Below, piece after piece: positions 49,601 to 54,984 of a stretch of 64,000 nt of DNA (positions are counted from its first letter, which is position 1; each line of letters opens with the position of its first letter). The DNA is from Amborella trichopoda (lineage: Eukaryota; Streptophyta; Magnoliopsida; Amborellales; Amborellaceae). Under the pieces are notes generated by a model that was not told where the DNA came from, made no database searches, and saw nothing but the letters and a program-made list of their open reading frames with translations. The DNA lies in contig NW_006497023.1 in assembly GCF_000471905.2 (NCBI RefSeq), forward strand, positions 1,259,924 through 1,323,923. The letters run 5' to 3'. The translations under genes and the position numbers were made by a program.

Positions 49601-50827
49601 AGGCTCTCAACAAGGTGAACCTTGAGGATCCAATTGACAATGACAATCATGTCTTACCTTTGTTTAACTGTGATATTCTCAAATGTTAATAACTTGTAAT
49701 AAGAAATTTTTTTACAAACCAATGAAAAAGTTGACTTCATTTTTCAATGAAGCCTAGTTTTATTTGAAGGGGTTAAGTATTTGTTTAAAATTATATGAAA
49801 CAGAAATTTATATAAAATCATAACTATGATTAAAGAACCATTGTGCAAGTAATGTATTTCAATTGCCTAAAACATAAAAGTAGTGTATTGCATGGTCAAA
49901 ACTGTGCTCTATATCACATGCCTAGGGTTCCTTCCCTTCGAAGAACTTTCTAGTTTTCTACCCTTTTCCTATTTAATTTTTCAATAGAACTTGTCTCTTC
50001 TCCTATATTCTTAGTTGTTAGATGGCAAGGCCATAGAATTATTAATGATGGAGTCATCGACAGGTTTCTAGTGCTTTGTCTCAGAGTGTGGACTTTATAT
50101 TCATGCGAGTGTCTCCTTTCAATGTTTCACAGTTCCATCTTCTTGGGTAAAATAATCTTTTGTTTATAATTATTCTTATACTTGCAAATTTGCCTTGTTT
50201 TTCATCATCATCCTCTTGCACCATACCTTGATCATTTTTCAGTTAAAATGTTCCAAAGCTACAATTATCATGTAGTCTTATTTAATTTTTCATCTGAAAA
50301 TGACTTGTAGTGAGTGTCTTTCCCTGCCTTCAAGTATATAACCTTCACAGGTGCCACTATTTATGGGATCGACCGTATGAATTTGAGCAAGAGAGATTCT
50401 TGAGACCCAAGAAAAGTGAAGTCGAAGGGTGGGCAAGGTTTGATCCAAAGCGAAGCCTTGGAGCCTTATACCCAAATGAGGTTAGTTCCCAACTAAAAAC
50501 CCAACGTTACAGCTGAGATTATGAAGTTCACAAATACCACTGCTTTCCTTGTATTAGAACAGTGATATCTCCGTGTTTTGCATGATGCCACAGATCATCT
50601 CAGATTTCGCTTTCCTCCCATTTGGTGGTGGACCACGCAAGTGCCTGGGAGACCAATTTGCCCTCATGGAGTCCACGATTGCACTAGCATTGCTGTTGCA
50701 CAGGTTTGATGCAGAGCTGAGGTATCCCCCAGAATATATGGAGGCAGTCACTGAGGCCACCATCCATACAAAAGATGGCCTATGGTGCAAGTTAAGGAAA
50801 AGGAGGCCTAATGCCGTGAACCGGTAG
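318..50827 (+). CDS. CYP97B: Cytochrome P450 CYP97B-type gene, 12 exons, possibly defective
   Basis: Exons: 318..442, 4398..4584, 13330..13437, 22976..23060, 26114..26352, 29171..29230, 29434..29520, 29673..29761, 34120..34211, 34643..34705, 50335..50480, 50594..50827. They total 1515 nt and give 504 residues plus a TAG stop, with every junction in phase. CYP97 enzymes are plastid haem monooxygenases of the carotenoid-hydroxylase group. CYP97A and CYP97C hydroxylate carotene rings; the role of CYP97B is less settled. Motifs seen: WKKRR (C-helix), AGHETMSA (I-helix), EALR (K-helix), EQERF (normally PERF) and [10 protein letters not shown] (haem cysteine). The wording matches CYP97B better than CYP97A or CYP97C, for example GPKAFV-VSDPI, EPIMGKG and GALYPNE. 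Oddities: about 75 residues missing between exons 5 and 6, a scrambled stretch in exon 10, and a GC donor at intron 7. Seen: motifs and phases. Inferred: reduced or lost function. Confidence 0.85.
1098..1120. repeat. (TA)n microsatellite
   Basis: An uninterrupted run of about eleven TA units at the end of a degenerate AACCGG-rich repeat. Confidence 0.9.
2150..2500. repeat. GGCCC-rich low-complexity tract
   Basis: Repeated GGGCC, GGCCTAGGCC and CCAAGG motifs with a T run at about 2310..2330. It is open in several frames on both strands because of base composition; no protein family is recognised. Similar GGCC-rich text recurs at about 32850..33110. Confidence 0.5.
4398..4584 (+). CDS. CYP97B: CYP97B exon 2
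   Basis: Acceptor GACGTAG, donor CTCAAG|GTCTCT, ending in phase 0. It encodes the rest of the N-terminal region and the start of the P450 fold. The end reads [20 protein letters not shown], which corresponds to the segment before helix A/beta-1 in CYP97B proteins (MPxAEGSVSDLFGKPLFLSL in the Arabidopsis family member, from general knowledge). The exon 1-exon 2 phase fits exactly. Confidence 0.88.
6110..6915. mobile_element. Small terminal-inverted-repeat element, copy 1 (interrupted)
   Basis: The left end (GGGAAAAGTTTCTATACTTT) and the right end (AAACATAGAAAGCTTGCCC) are imperfect inverted repeats. The body, including GTAGAGACGTGACATTGTG and the AAAATACCCCTT...GGGTATTTTGGTCATTT motif, matches the copy at 8521..9029. 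A 393-bp MITE (6492..6884) splits it close to its right end. Confidence 0.6.
6492..6884. mobile_element. 393-bp MITE, 9-bp-TSD family, copy A
   Basis: Inverted termini of about 45 bp: GTTTGTATAGAGCCGAGGCT near the left end and its near complement at 6838..6880. Flanks CTAGGGAAA and TTAGGGGAAA look like a slightly diverged 9-bp target duplication. It shares length and core (CTTGAAAATTGACGGTC) with the copies at 12897, 19964 and 46651. It has no coding sequence. Long termini and 9-bp TSDs point to a Mutator-type mobiliser (inference). Confidence 0.75.
7021..7472. mobile_element. Fold-back element with arms of about 200 bp
   Basis: The left half (TTCGTATAGAACCCTAATTT onward, through TTTCAAGCGACATAAG and CCCAACAAATC) is repeated as its reverse complement in the right half, ending AGTTCTATACGAAATTTTCC. 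Almost the whole element can fold into one hairpin. No ORF or clear target duplication seen. Confidence 0.75.
7540..8030. repeat. ACTCGG-rich inverted-terminal repeat element
   Basis: The left side has CGAGTACTCGCCCGAG and AACTCGGCC; the right side has GAGTAACTCGGCCGAGTAG and ACTACTCAGC. The interior is A/T-rich with no gene. The arrangement suggests a non-autonomous DNA element; its borders are approximate. Confidence 0.45.
8187..8520. repeat. GATTC/CGAT-rich repeat starting CAATGTTTTAAAATC
   Basis: Begins CAATGTTTTAAAATCTGGC and holds repeated CGATTC, GATCCG and ACCGAT motifs like those at 1..180 and 21273..21430. Non-coding. Confidence 0.4.
8521..9029. mobile_element. Small terminal-inverted-repeat element, copy 2
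   Basis: Collinear with 6110..6915 minus the inserted MITE: same CATAGAAG, CACCTATAAAAAATATT and TAGAGACGTGACATTGTGAT blocks, and the same right end (ATAGAAAGCTTGCCC). It shows where copy 1 was interrupted. Confidence 0.6.
9265..9600. mobile_element. Degenerate relative of the 9-bp-TSD MITE family
   Basis: Left part AGGTTGCAACTTTATACTAT, and a core with TAGTGTATCTTAAGACA and TTTCAAGATTTCCAAC followed by TATAGATCTGCTTGAT, match the 12897 and 46651 copies. The right end is unclear and no target duplication was found. Confidence 0.45.
9631..10610. repeat. AACCGG-rich inverted element
   Basis: Starts near CAAACTGGAACGGTTAGCCG and ends with AACCGGTTTG, CCGGCCGGTTAG and CCGATTCTAACCGACCGG. The middle is A/T-rich. 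It resembles the element in intron 1 (about 600..1090). Non-coding. Confidence 0.4.
10707..10975. repeat. Tandem direct repeat, two copies of about 134 bp
   Basis: Two copies start GGTTTCACG at 10707 and 10841. Both contain TTCTGAAAAGA and ATTTGACAATAAGTTCTTTT followed by GAAAATAAGATTT. Confidence 0.8.
12085..12112. repeat. (GA)n microsatellite
   Basis: Uninterrupted GAGAGA run of about 28 bases. Confidence 0.9.
12897..13281. mobile_element. 385-bp MITE, 9-bp-TSD family, copy B
   Basis: Flanked by perfect 9-bp direct repeats AAGAAATGA (12888..12896 and 13282..13290). The termini TATAAGGTTGCAATATTAAA and GTTGCAACTTTATATAAA are inverted. The core contains GTAGATCTACAGACATATG and CTTGAAAATGGACATTC. 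It lies only 48 bases before exon 3. No coding sequence. Confidence 0.8.
13330..13437 (+). CDS. CYP97B: CYP97B exon 3
   Basis: Thirty-six codons, phase 0 to phase 0, between a CTGCAG acceptor and a GACAAG|GTAAAC donor. It starts [20 protein letters not shown] and ends GYDK. This is the beta-1 sheet and helix-B region, highly conserved in CYP97B, and no damage is visible. Confidence 0.93.
14574..14915 (-). repeat. Possible 3' LTR of the decayed copia element
   Basis: Starts TGTTGGATTATATATC and ends CATATGTACCA on the plus strand, next to ATCTCCCACTTGACC, whose complement is a purine tract of the kind that precedes a copia 3' LTR. No second copy was recognised, so this is tentative. Confidence 0.35.
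14916..18110 (-). mobile_element. Decayed Ty1/copia retrotransposon, internal region
   Basis: Minus-strand pieces in copia order, all broken by stops and shifts. A gag-like part lies at about 17830..18100 (ALLEKYNSC- and VTEHVNK-like text). The pre-integrase/protease region is at 17135..17437 ([20 protein letters not shown], then LYRLN). Integrase is at 16260..16700 ([12 protein letters not shown]). The RT N-terminus is at 15640..15800 ([14 protein letters not shown]). RNase H is at 15280..15480 ([15 protein letters not shown]). The RT catalytic part with YxDD appears deleted between about 15640 and 15600. Not functional. Confidence 0.75.
18125..19580 (+). mobile_element. Poly(A)-tailed retroposon-like insertion of unknown type
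   Basis: Flanked by similar 10-mers GCAGAGACAC (18115..18124) and GAAGAGACAC (19581..19590). The right end has AATAAATATTACTATTACC and a short A run, like plant LINE 3' ends. The left part is C-rich, and 18420..18850 is strongly pyrimidine-rich. No RT motif is seen. It may interrupt the gag end of the copia element to its left. The 206-codon minus-strand frame here (Lys/Arg/Glu-rich) is a composition artefact. Confidence 0.45.
19605..19639. repeat. (GA)n microsatellite next to the assembly gap
   Basis: A long uninterrupted AGAGAG run ending 17 bases before the N block; such runs often break assemblies. Confidence 0.9.
19657..19676. other. Assembly gap (20 N)
   Basis: Exactly 20 N, probably a fixed-size placeholder, so the true missing length is unknown. 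It lies inside intron 3, far from the missing P450 exon. Confidence 0.98.
19964..20358. mobile_element. 395-bp MITE, 9-bp-TSD family, copy C
   Basis: Flanked by perfect 9-bp repeats TTTGGTTAA (19955..19963 and 20359..20367). It starts GGCTGCAGTTTGTATAGAG and ends with the inverted ATTGTTTAGAGCATC...AACTTTTCCC. It is closely collinear with copy A, including ATCTTTGTGATAGCCTTAAA. Confidence 0.85.
20437..20890 (-). mobile_element. RTE-type LINE 3' fragment
   Basis: The minus strand carries the C-terminal RT-like tail. The CATCCATCTCAACATCCTCA stretch complements the codons of a RMLRWM-like block, and KLKGKF-like text lies near 20870. It ends at CATCATCGTC...TAATTGGGTTGGC, the complement of the usual CCAAxTAGTTGGGATAAGGC terminus. 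5'-truncated and broken. A 26-bp direct repeat (ATCTCATCTACACTCA twice) lies at about 20760..20805. Confidence 0.65.
21273..21430. repeat. GATCC/CGAT-rich repeat starting CAATGTTTAAAAAC
   Basis: Begins CAATGTTTAAAAACTTGGTG and contains CCGATCC and ATCGATTGATG motifs. Same style as 8187..8520. Non-coding. Confidence 0.4.
21480..21670. repeat. Direct repeat with GTACTACCACCAAAAAGT
   Basis: Two or more degenerate copies of a CACCTTTTAACCTAC...GTGTACTACCACCAAAAAGT block of about 65 bp. The minus-strand open frame across it is not a recognised protein. Confidence 0.5.
21800..21970. repeat. Degenerate tandem array of about 45 bp (AATACTAGTTTA)
   Basis: Four degenerate units with AATACTAGCTCA or AATACTAGTTTA followed by ATTTAAAAA. 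Confidence 0.5.
22976..23060 (+). CDS. CYP97B: CYP97B exon 4 (C-helix)
   Basis: Acceptor ATGCAG, donor AAAGG|GTATTG, leaving one base. It encodes [20 protein letters not shown] followed by DTWKKRRK. The W and R of the C-helix WxxxR motif, which contacts a haem propionate, are intact. Confidence 0.93.
23061..26113 (+). other. Intron 4 of the P450 gene
   Basis: GTATTG to GCAG. Mostly unique-looking intron sequence with no recognised element. Several open frames of 60-130 codons (for example 24036..24419) match no family I know and lack splice logic. Confidence 0.65.
26114..26352 (+). CDS. CYP97B: CYP97B exon 5
   Basis: Acceptor TTGCAG, donor CAAG|GTTGTA, ending in phase 0. It begins [18 protein letters not shown] and ends [17 protein letters not shown], the helix C/D/E part. 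The family continues directly with a segment beginning like AVYGTLFEAEHR; here the intron follows and no such exon was found before 29171. Confidence 0.93.
26684..27231 (+). mobile_element. 5'-truncated RTE-type LINE with 16-bp target duplication
   Basis: Flanked by perfect repeats ACTTGATTCTATTGCA (26668..26683 and 27232..27247). It encodes the broken end of an [22 protein letters not shown], then [10 protein letters not shown]. It ends CAAATAGTTGGGATAAGGCT plus (GAT)n, the typical RTE terminus. Stops and shifts make it dead. Confidence 0.88.
27255..27515. repeat. Tandem duplication, 131-bp unit
   Basis: TGCAAATTGATGACACTTCT recurs at 27261 and 27392. Both copies continue through TTTGATCTTTGCAAATTGAT to GGAATAGTTTGGAAATT. 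Confidence 0.85.
29171..29230 (+). CDS. CYP97B: CYP97B exon 6
   Basis: Twenty codons, phase 0 to phase 0, between GTTACCAG and [30 protein letters not shown]. In the family this block sits just before the I-helix. It is collinear with exon 7, 203 bases downstream. Confidence 0.9.
29231..29433 (+). other. Intron 6
   Basis: GTAAGA to ACAG, 203 bases, ordinary size and no inserted element. Confidence 0.85.
29434..29520 (+). CDS. CYP97B: CYP97B exon 7 (I-helix)
   Basis: Acceptor CTACAG; 29 codons from [20 protein letters not shown] to the end FLLAH. The oxygen-activating Glu-Thr of AGHET is kept, but the following residue, Thr in relatives, is Met. The family alignment places the exon end at 29520, so the intron starts GCGTGT, a GC donor. 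The GT two bases further on would break the frame with exon 8. Confidence 0.88.
29521..29672 (+). other. Intron 7 with apparent GC donor
   Basis: Begins GCGTGT and ends TGCAG, 152 bases. Rare GC-AG introns usually follow AG; here the exon ends CAT. Confidence 0.7.
29673..29761 (+). CDS. CYP97B: CYP97B exon 8
   Basis: Starts [16 protein letters not shown] after a TATGCAG acceptor. The natural donor is GA|GTAGGT at 29762. The split Glu codon is completed by the first G of exon 9. Reading on past the donor would meet a TAG, which is intronic and not a mutation. Confidence 0.9.
31735..31975. repeat. Tandem duplication of about 122 bp
   Basis: Two copies with ATTAGGATTTCTTGGGTTC-type starts, AGTAAAGTTTGTTATTAT, TAGGGTGTTTTCC and GAGATTTTCTT. 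Confidence 0.8.
33508..33615 (+). mobile_element. SINE-like element, copy 1
   Basis: Flanked by 13-bp repeats CTTGATCAAATTT (33495..33507) and CTTGACCAAATTT (33616..33628). It starts GGGAAAGGGGTTGGGGC, contains CCATTCCCACCG, and ends in an A-rich tail. It shares its 5' end with the minus-strand copy at 40133..40301. Pol III boxes are not clear. Confidence 0.75.
34120..34211 (+). CDS. CYP97B: CYP97B exon 9 (K-helix ExxR)
   Basis: Acceptor TTCTCAG. It encodes [20 protein letters not shown] followed by [10 protein letters not shown], and ends CCAG|GTCAAT. The E and R of the K-helix ExxR (EALR) are intact. Confidence 0.92.
34212..34642 (+). other. Intron 9
   Basis: GTCAAT to GTAG, 431 bases, A/T-rich, no element seen. 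Confidence 0.85.
34643..34705 (+). CDS. CYP97B: CYP97B exon 10, internally frame-shifted
   Basis: Acceptor ATTGTAG, donor CTTTCT|GTAAGT. The frame inherited from exon 9 reads GGFTGDKNG, then [12 protein letters not shown]. The +1 frame over the same bases reads [12 protein letters not shown], which is what the family has here (PxGTDxFIS). One extra G in the GGGG at about 34665..34668 and one missing G at the exon end would explain this. The two cancel, so exon 11 is back in frame. It could be a real double mutation or two assembly errors. Confidence 0.82.
35088..35135. repeat. 13-bp minisatellite (CTTGAAAGTTGAA)
   Basis: About three and a half head-to-tail copies. Confidence 0.9.
35221..35590 (-). 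other. Acidic coding-like fragment, unidentified
   Basis: The minus strand has a higher-GC patch, open over 35344..35583, with acidic text rich in D, E and S in an adjoining frame ([18 protein letters not shown]). It could be the acidic tail of a hAT-type transposase or a leftover host exon. No diagnostic motif is visible, so no function is assigned. Confidence 0.25.
36211..36659 (-). repeat. Gypsy-1 LTR (3' LTR)
   Basis: Plus-strand text from TGATGCAAAATTGAATAAAC to GAGTTCTATAATGCA, matching 46012..46378 with indels (AATTTGATTGAAAAT, TCTAGAAGCCCTGAT, AACATGAGTTCTATAA). Confidence 0.75.
37436..38061 (-). pseudogene. Gypsy-1 integrase fragments
   Basis: 37861..38061 resembles the zinc-finger region in degenerate form ([13 protein letters not shown] text). 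37436..37660 matches the integrase core end: [31 protein letters not shown] 32-bp exact duplication (CATAACTTGATCAAAAGTAA twice, 37565..37628) repeats part of the core. Confidence 0.7.
38260..39540 (-). pseudogene. Gypsy-1 reverse transcriptase and RNase H remnants
   Basis: 38770..38958 reads [18 protein letters not shown] and then [12 protein letters not shown], the RT palm with YFDD. 38996..39334 holds the upstream RT part and 39315..39503 the MPKELPNG linker before it. RNase H-like text ([26 protein letters not shown]) lies at 38110..38400. Frame changes between blocks show it is dead. Confidence 0.75.
39778..39945. repeat. Tandem duplication of about 88 bp
   Basis: AAATGTTGAAATTGAGATG and TTGGGGATCTCGATCC each occur twice, about 87 bases apart, in the gypsy-1 spacer region. 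Confidence 0.8.
40020..40070. repeat. Hexanucleotide repeat (CCCGCT/CCTGCT)
   Basis: About seven units of GCTCCY; on the minus strand it translates as alternating Gly-Ala. Confidence 0.85.
40133..40301 (-). mobile_element. SINE-like element, copy 2
   Basis: Flanked by perfect 16-bp repeats CTGATTGCCCTCCTTT (40117..40132 and 40302..40317). On the minus strand it runs GAAAGGGGCTGGGGTCG... to an A tail (the T run at 40134..40144). The 5' end matches the SINE at 33508. Confidence 0.88.
40700..41245 (-). pseudogene. Gypsy-1 gag fragment
   Basis: Minus-strand reading gives gag-like pieces ([14 protein letters not shown] and a VARYV-like run), broken by stops. It ends exactly where the copia LTR begins at 41246. 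Confidence 0.5.
41246..41902 (-). repeat. Copia-2 3' LTR
   Basis: TGAGCAAATCAGGATATTTC to CTTTGCATCACA. Strongly similar to 45077..45691, with an extra segment near 41330. Confidence 0.88.
41955..42936 (-). pseudogene. Copia-2 RT end and RNase H
   Basis: 42703..42936 carries the RT catalytic YVDDMLLV and [14 protein letters not shown]. 42373..42621 has [10 protein letters not shown], near LDIAHAV. 41955..42503 is RNase [56 protein letters not shown]. Frame breaks lie near 42640 and 42500. Confidence 0.85.
43159..44389 (-). pseudogene. Copia-2 integrase and RT N-terminal part
   Basis: The longest intact stretch is 43159..44106 (315 codons). It runs from integrase ([46 protein letters not shown]) through a linker ([12 protein letters not shown]) into RT ([35 protein letters not shown]). 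The integrase front end continues in other frames to 44389 ([21 protein letters not shown]). Confidence 0.88.
44629..45076 (-). pseudogene. Copia-2 protease and pre-integrase region
   Basis: The frame contains [12 protein letters not shown], the aspartic protease active site, then [17 protein letters not shown] and [20 protein letters not shown]. Its start lies within the LTR, which shows the gag deletion. Confidence 0.88.
45077..45691 (-). repeat. Copia-2 5' LTR
   Basis: TGAGCAAATCGGGATATTTC to CTTTGCATCACA; pairs with 41246..41902. Confidence 0.88.
46012..46378 (-). repeat. Gypsy-1 LTR (5' LTR)
   Basis: Starts TGATGCAAAATTGAAGAAAG and ends near GAGCTCTATAACA. Pairs with 36211..36659; it is shorter because of internal deletions. 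Confidence 0.72.
46651..47043. mobile_element. 393-bp MITE, 9-bp-TSD family, copy D
   Basis: Flanked by perfect 9-bp repeats ATTAATTAA (46642..46650 and 47044..47052). It starts GGAAAAAATTTATACAAGG and ends CCTTATGGAAACCACTCCC (inverted). The core contains TAGTGCATCTTACAACACAT and TATAGATCTACTTGAT. Confidence 0.85.
47101..47168. repeat. 31-bp tandem duplication
   Basis: CTTTATCTCTCCTACATTAA occurs twice head to tail, each followed by GGAAT. Confidence 0.8.
47547..47660 (-). mobile_element. RTE-LINE 3' terminus
   Basis: (ATC)n followed by CCTTATCCCAACTATTTGG, the complement of the RTE terminus seen at 27190..27225. Only the last 110 bases or so are present. Confidence 0.65.
50335..50480 (+). 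CDS. CYP97B: CYP97B exon 11 (meander, PERF region)
   Basis: Acceptor CTTCAAG, donor AATGAG|GTTAGT, phase 0. It encodes [20 protein letters not shown], then FLRPKK... and GALYPNE. The ERR-triad arginine is kept, but the usual Pro of PERF is Gln (EQERF). The preceding intron is 15.6 kb because LTR elements inserted in it. Confidence 0.9.
50481..50593 (+). other. Intron 11
   Basis: GTTAGT to CACAG, 113 bases. Confidence 0.92.
50594..50827 (+). CDS. CYP97B: CYP97B exon 12 (haem-binding loop and C-terminus)
   Basis: Acceptor GCCACAG. It begins [20 protein letters not shown]: the full FxxGxRxCxG haem motif with its cysteine, then [21 protein letters not shown] and a basic tail before TAG at 50825. 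No AATAAA signal is obvious just downstream. Confidence 0.95.
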   Translation: MISDFAFLPFGGGPRKCLGDQFALMESTIALALLLHRFDAELRYPPEYMEAVTEATIHTKDGLWCKLRKRRPNAVNR

Positions 50828-51900
50828 CTTCTGCTTTTATGTCTATATTATGTAATTCTTTTATGCCATTTCTTTTCGTGTTTTCAAATGGTAAATGGAA
50901 TGAGAATGTCTGTCTCTCTTGTTTCATTGTCTGTAAGTGATGATGGCTATGTACCTGTATTTAACTTTAGATTCTTAATTGACCTCCTCAATCGTAATGT
51001 CTTTATGACGAAAGCACTCGAAGCTTCTAGATCCTTAATTTCTTTCAATCAATGTTCAATAGTTTATCAATTCGGATCAGGAGTCGCTGGTTAGTATGCC
51101 AATTCTCGGTTCGTATTGGTGGTTCTTTAATTTCATGTTTAACAGTAGAAAGCTACAATGACTAGGTGGTATTCTTGTTTTTTTGACTGCATGTTGGAGG
51201 ATCCAACCTATGGGGTAAAACTTTCATTCTTTTAAGATGTTAGACATTAGAAAAGATATGTGCAAAGTCTAAACAAATGTAAAAAAATAAATAAAACAAA
51301 CAGTTTATTTTATACCACGTGCTTTTTTCCCCATACGGCCGAGGTGTGAAAGTCAAAGGGTGCAGCTTTAATTTATTCTAAATGTTAAATATTAAACTTT
51401 TAAGTGTTAAAAAACTGATTACATTGTTGACTTTGAGTTCAAAACCTTGATGTTGTGGCTCCCCTCTCTTGCTGATCCTCTCCCCTTTTCGACAGTGGAT
51501 CAAAAATAATTAAGATAGAGTTAGCTTAGATTCTCTTCTCTCTTGAAGAAGGTGAAGACTCCACTCGATAGTCTTATTAGATGGAAGACTTGATTCAAAT
51601 GTGGCTAAGGGAATGAATGGTCCTGAAATGAAAGAATTCTCAAGGAAGGGTTTAGTCAATGTGAGAAGACCTAATGTTAACATTCAAGGAAAGACAACTG
51701 CCTAGTCTCTATTCATAGTATTTATCACTGACTTGTCTGGATCCTAGTGGTGTTGATGAAGCCTACACGTGTAGATTGATGACAAAGCAAGGAGAGGAGT
51801 TTACTACACATTGGTCGGCCTTGGTTTGTCAATTTGCGAAAACCCTTTATTAAAACCTCAAATTCTTCCCTTTTTTATGTTTCTAAAACAAAAAAGAAAA
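50828..51900. other. 3' flank of the P450 gene and intergenic DNA
   Basis: The first 100-250 bases probably hold the 3' UTR; no standard AATAAA is seen. The rest is A/T-rich with no gene or repeat that I can identify. Confidence 0.5.
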
Positions 51901-53029
51901 TGTGTGCCGCGCCCCTCTAGAGTGCGTGCATATGTATGCATGAGGGTGACCCGATGGCCATTAAGATAAGGTTTGGGTAGTGCGGTGTGTGTGGTTCGAA
52001 CCAAGAAAAGAAAGATTTGAGGTAAGGCTTACCTGGTTATAGAGGGGGCGGATGCAACCAGATGACCGTGCCCTCTTAGATCCCAGTGCCTTAGAGTGCA
52101 CGCGAAAAGTCGCCTTGTCACACGACCTCGCCCTCTGACCCGTATCGTACCAGTCGGAGGGGGACATAGGGCGGGATCGTGACCAAAGGTAGCGAACGTC
52201 ACTCAGGTGGGAGTGGCTCAATGCGTTTAGAAATACGGAATCAAAGCAAACCACGATAGAAAATAAAAACTCATTCATCAAGCCACATAAAATTGCACAA
52301 ATTAAAACATTAAGTACATATAAAATCTCCAAAGGTTCTTTACAATTATGTCCAAGACACTACCGGCCGGACATAAACAAGACAGTATACATTAAAACAA
52401 CATTGTGGCCCAGCCACGTGACACGTACTATCAAAAAGTTCCTTGATCAGTCTCGAGCTTCAGCCGCCTGCCACCACTGTCCAATTGCCCCCTCAAGGAT
52501 GGTCGGTTAACACTCTACACAAATGGGTAAATGAAAAGAATGCGCTAAACGCCTAGTAAGTAGATAAGTGCCCTTGCATTGCCACCTACATGCATATATA
52601 TATAATAACATGGTCTACGGTTCAACATAAATCATACCGGCATTACAGAGTAGGATCATGCATCAGATTATATATATTTGTCGTATATAAAGAGAGTAAC
52701 ATGCAGATATCAGAGTATCCATTGTTCTCGAGATGGCGGATACATCTATGCTTATTACAGTCAAAGTCAGATGTTCACATGGAAAGCCTAAGTCAGACAG
52801 ACAGAACATATCTATTTACTCTCGAAGTAGAAGCCACATCAATCAGGCTAAGCCAATCCTGTATTTGGAACTTCTACCCTCATTCAGGAGGGAGGACAAT
52901 GATAAATGGAGGTCCCATTTTGTAATGTCCTCACTCACGCACATAATCCCTAACGCGCTTTGAGGTTTTCGATAGGCTGAGGCATTGCAAGACAAGGTCA
53001 TCTATTTACGCCTTCAGACGAGAGTGCGT

Positions 53030-53640
53030 TACACTACCATTGGAGGGCCTAATGCATAGTGCCTATAATAATTTAGGGGGCGCGACCCACCCTGTTATTC
53101 ACAGTCACTCCTCGACTCCACCCTTATTATAGGAGTCAAAGTACAATATACCTGACTACCAATGGGGGACCCATTGCGTAGTGATCATATCACAAATATC
53201 AGTTTTCAGTATGGCAGAATCACAAATCCAACTATGAATGGAGGACCCATTGTGTAGTGGTTAGGGCACACATAGCAGTCTCACATATAACAGAATCACA
53301 ATATCTAGTACCAATGGAGGACCCATTACGAAGCGATCATGACACATATAACAAAATCACATATAACAGAATCACAGTATCCACTACCAATGGAGGACCC
53401 GTTGCGTAGCGGTCATGACACACATAACAGAATCACAATATCCATTACCAATGGAGGACCAATTGCGTAGCAGTCATGACACATATAACAGAATCACAGT
53501 ATCCACTACCAATGGAGGACCCATTGCGTAGCGATCATGACACATATAACAGAATCACAGTATCCACTACAAATGGAGGACCCATTGTGTAGCAGTCATG
53601 GCACACATAACATAATCACATATAACAAAATCACAATATC
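53030..53640. repeat. Tandem array of about 61 bp, left LTR
   Basis: About nine units of ACTACCAATGGAGGACCCAT, then TGCGTAGCGGTCATGACACA and a TATAACAGAATCACAGTATC tail. Confidence 0.9.
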
Positions 53641-54984
53641 TTATTTTTCTGCAATTTTAGATAGTGACTTCCTATCACATACAAGCCCATAAAGCTCGAT
53701 CCATTTGGAACCCGGAAATGGTTTCGAAACCAAATGTTCACTAGATACGCGTATCTTTCAAATGGGAGTAGTTTGAAAGTGTTTGGACCCCGTTTGACCC
53801 TTCAAAAGCTCATTAGAAAGGAGGCATTCCATTTGTAACCTGCTGTGCAGTTCGGACAGTGACATGTCCCACTTAGCACAGTTATAACATTCAATCCATA
53901 AGGCATTTTGAAGTGTTTTCAAAATCAAAATTCGAACAAAACATGTATTTTTCAAACAAGGGTAGTTTGAGAACATTTGGACTCCATTTGGGCATTCAAA
54001 AGTTCGTGACAACCAAAGTAATGGTTCTGGATTTTTATGATATCTATCCACAATGACATATCTTCGTAAATAATTGTATAACTCTCAATTTAGGAGGAAT
54101 TTCGAAATATGTTCAACATGTGATTTCAAGCATACTCATAGATCTTTCAAATGGAATTGATTTAGAAGAAAACAGATTCTTTTTGGTCAGTCAAATTCGT
54201 GACAACAGAGACATCAGTTCTAAAATTTTACTAAAATTTCACATTTTGAAGGATAACTCTTCATGCATAAATAATTTGAGCAAGATTCAAACATGAATAT
54301 TTTAGTAGACACATATATCTTTCCAATGGCAATGATTTAAGGTCATTTGGACCTCATTTGATAAGTCAAAAGTAGATTACAAAAACATAGAACCTTATAA
54401 GAAATTACAGTACAGTTGTAGCATTATCCAAAATGACAACCAATTAATCGCAAATTTATGCTACATCTTAACATAAGGCCTTTTTTTTGACCATTAGATA
54501 CATATAAGAACTTAATCATAGGTTTTCCATAGAAAGCAAGGAATAGTTGATACTCATTTTGGGCATGCAAAGGCAAACTAAAGTGCTGGAAATCATGGTA
54601 TAACAGTGTACGCAGATATCCACTATTCATGCATCTACTCATGCTCATTCTTATACTTAATTCATGCTAAATCCATGCTTAAGGACCTACAAGATAGTTG
54701 ACCCACTTACCTTGTCTGTGCAATGGTGTTCCCATATTTCGTCCCACAACTCACTCCTCAAGCTCCTCAATTTGGGCTCCAACAAAGGTTAAAAAAGGGG
54801 GTTGCAAATGCTAAGTGCTTGTCTTGTAAGAGTGAGAACACGACGTGAGGGAAAGAGAGAGAGGCTTATGTACTTCAAAAGTGTGAGGTGGCAGCTTGGG
54901 GTTTCCATGTAGCTGCAGTTTGAAAGGTGGCTGCTGTGGCAGTATGCAGTAGGCAAGTGGCATCCATGAGTCACGCACAAGCTC

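Larger units (their letters stand above)
34706..50334 (+). other. Intron 10 (15.6 kb), host of nested LTR elements
   Basis: GTAAGT to CAAG. 36211..46378 is a gypsy element with a nested copia. 46651..47043 is MITE copy D. About 47547..47660 is an RTE-LINE tail. 48000..50300 is A-rich, with a GGCCT/GCCTAGGC patch at about 49270..49430 and no recognised gene. Confidence 0.75.

Noticed and set aside
53030..53640. Regular array of about 61-bp units considered as a CRISPR-like array
   Set aside because: Whole units repeat head to tail with no unique spacers, and it lies in a retrotransposon LTR of a plant genome.
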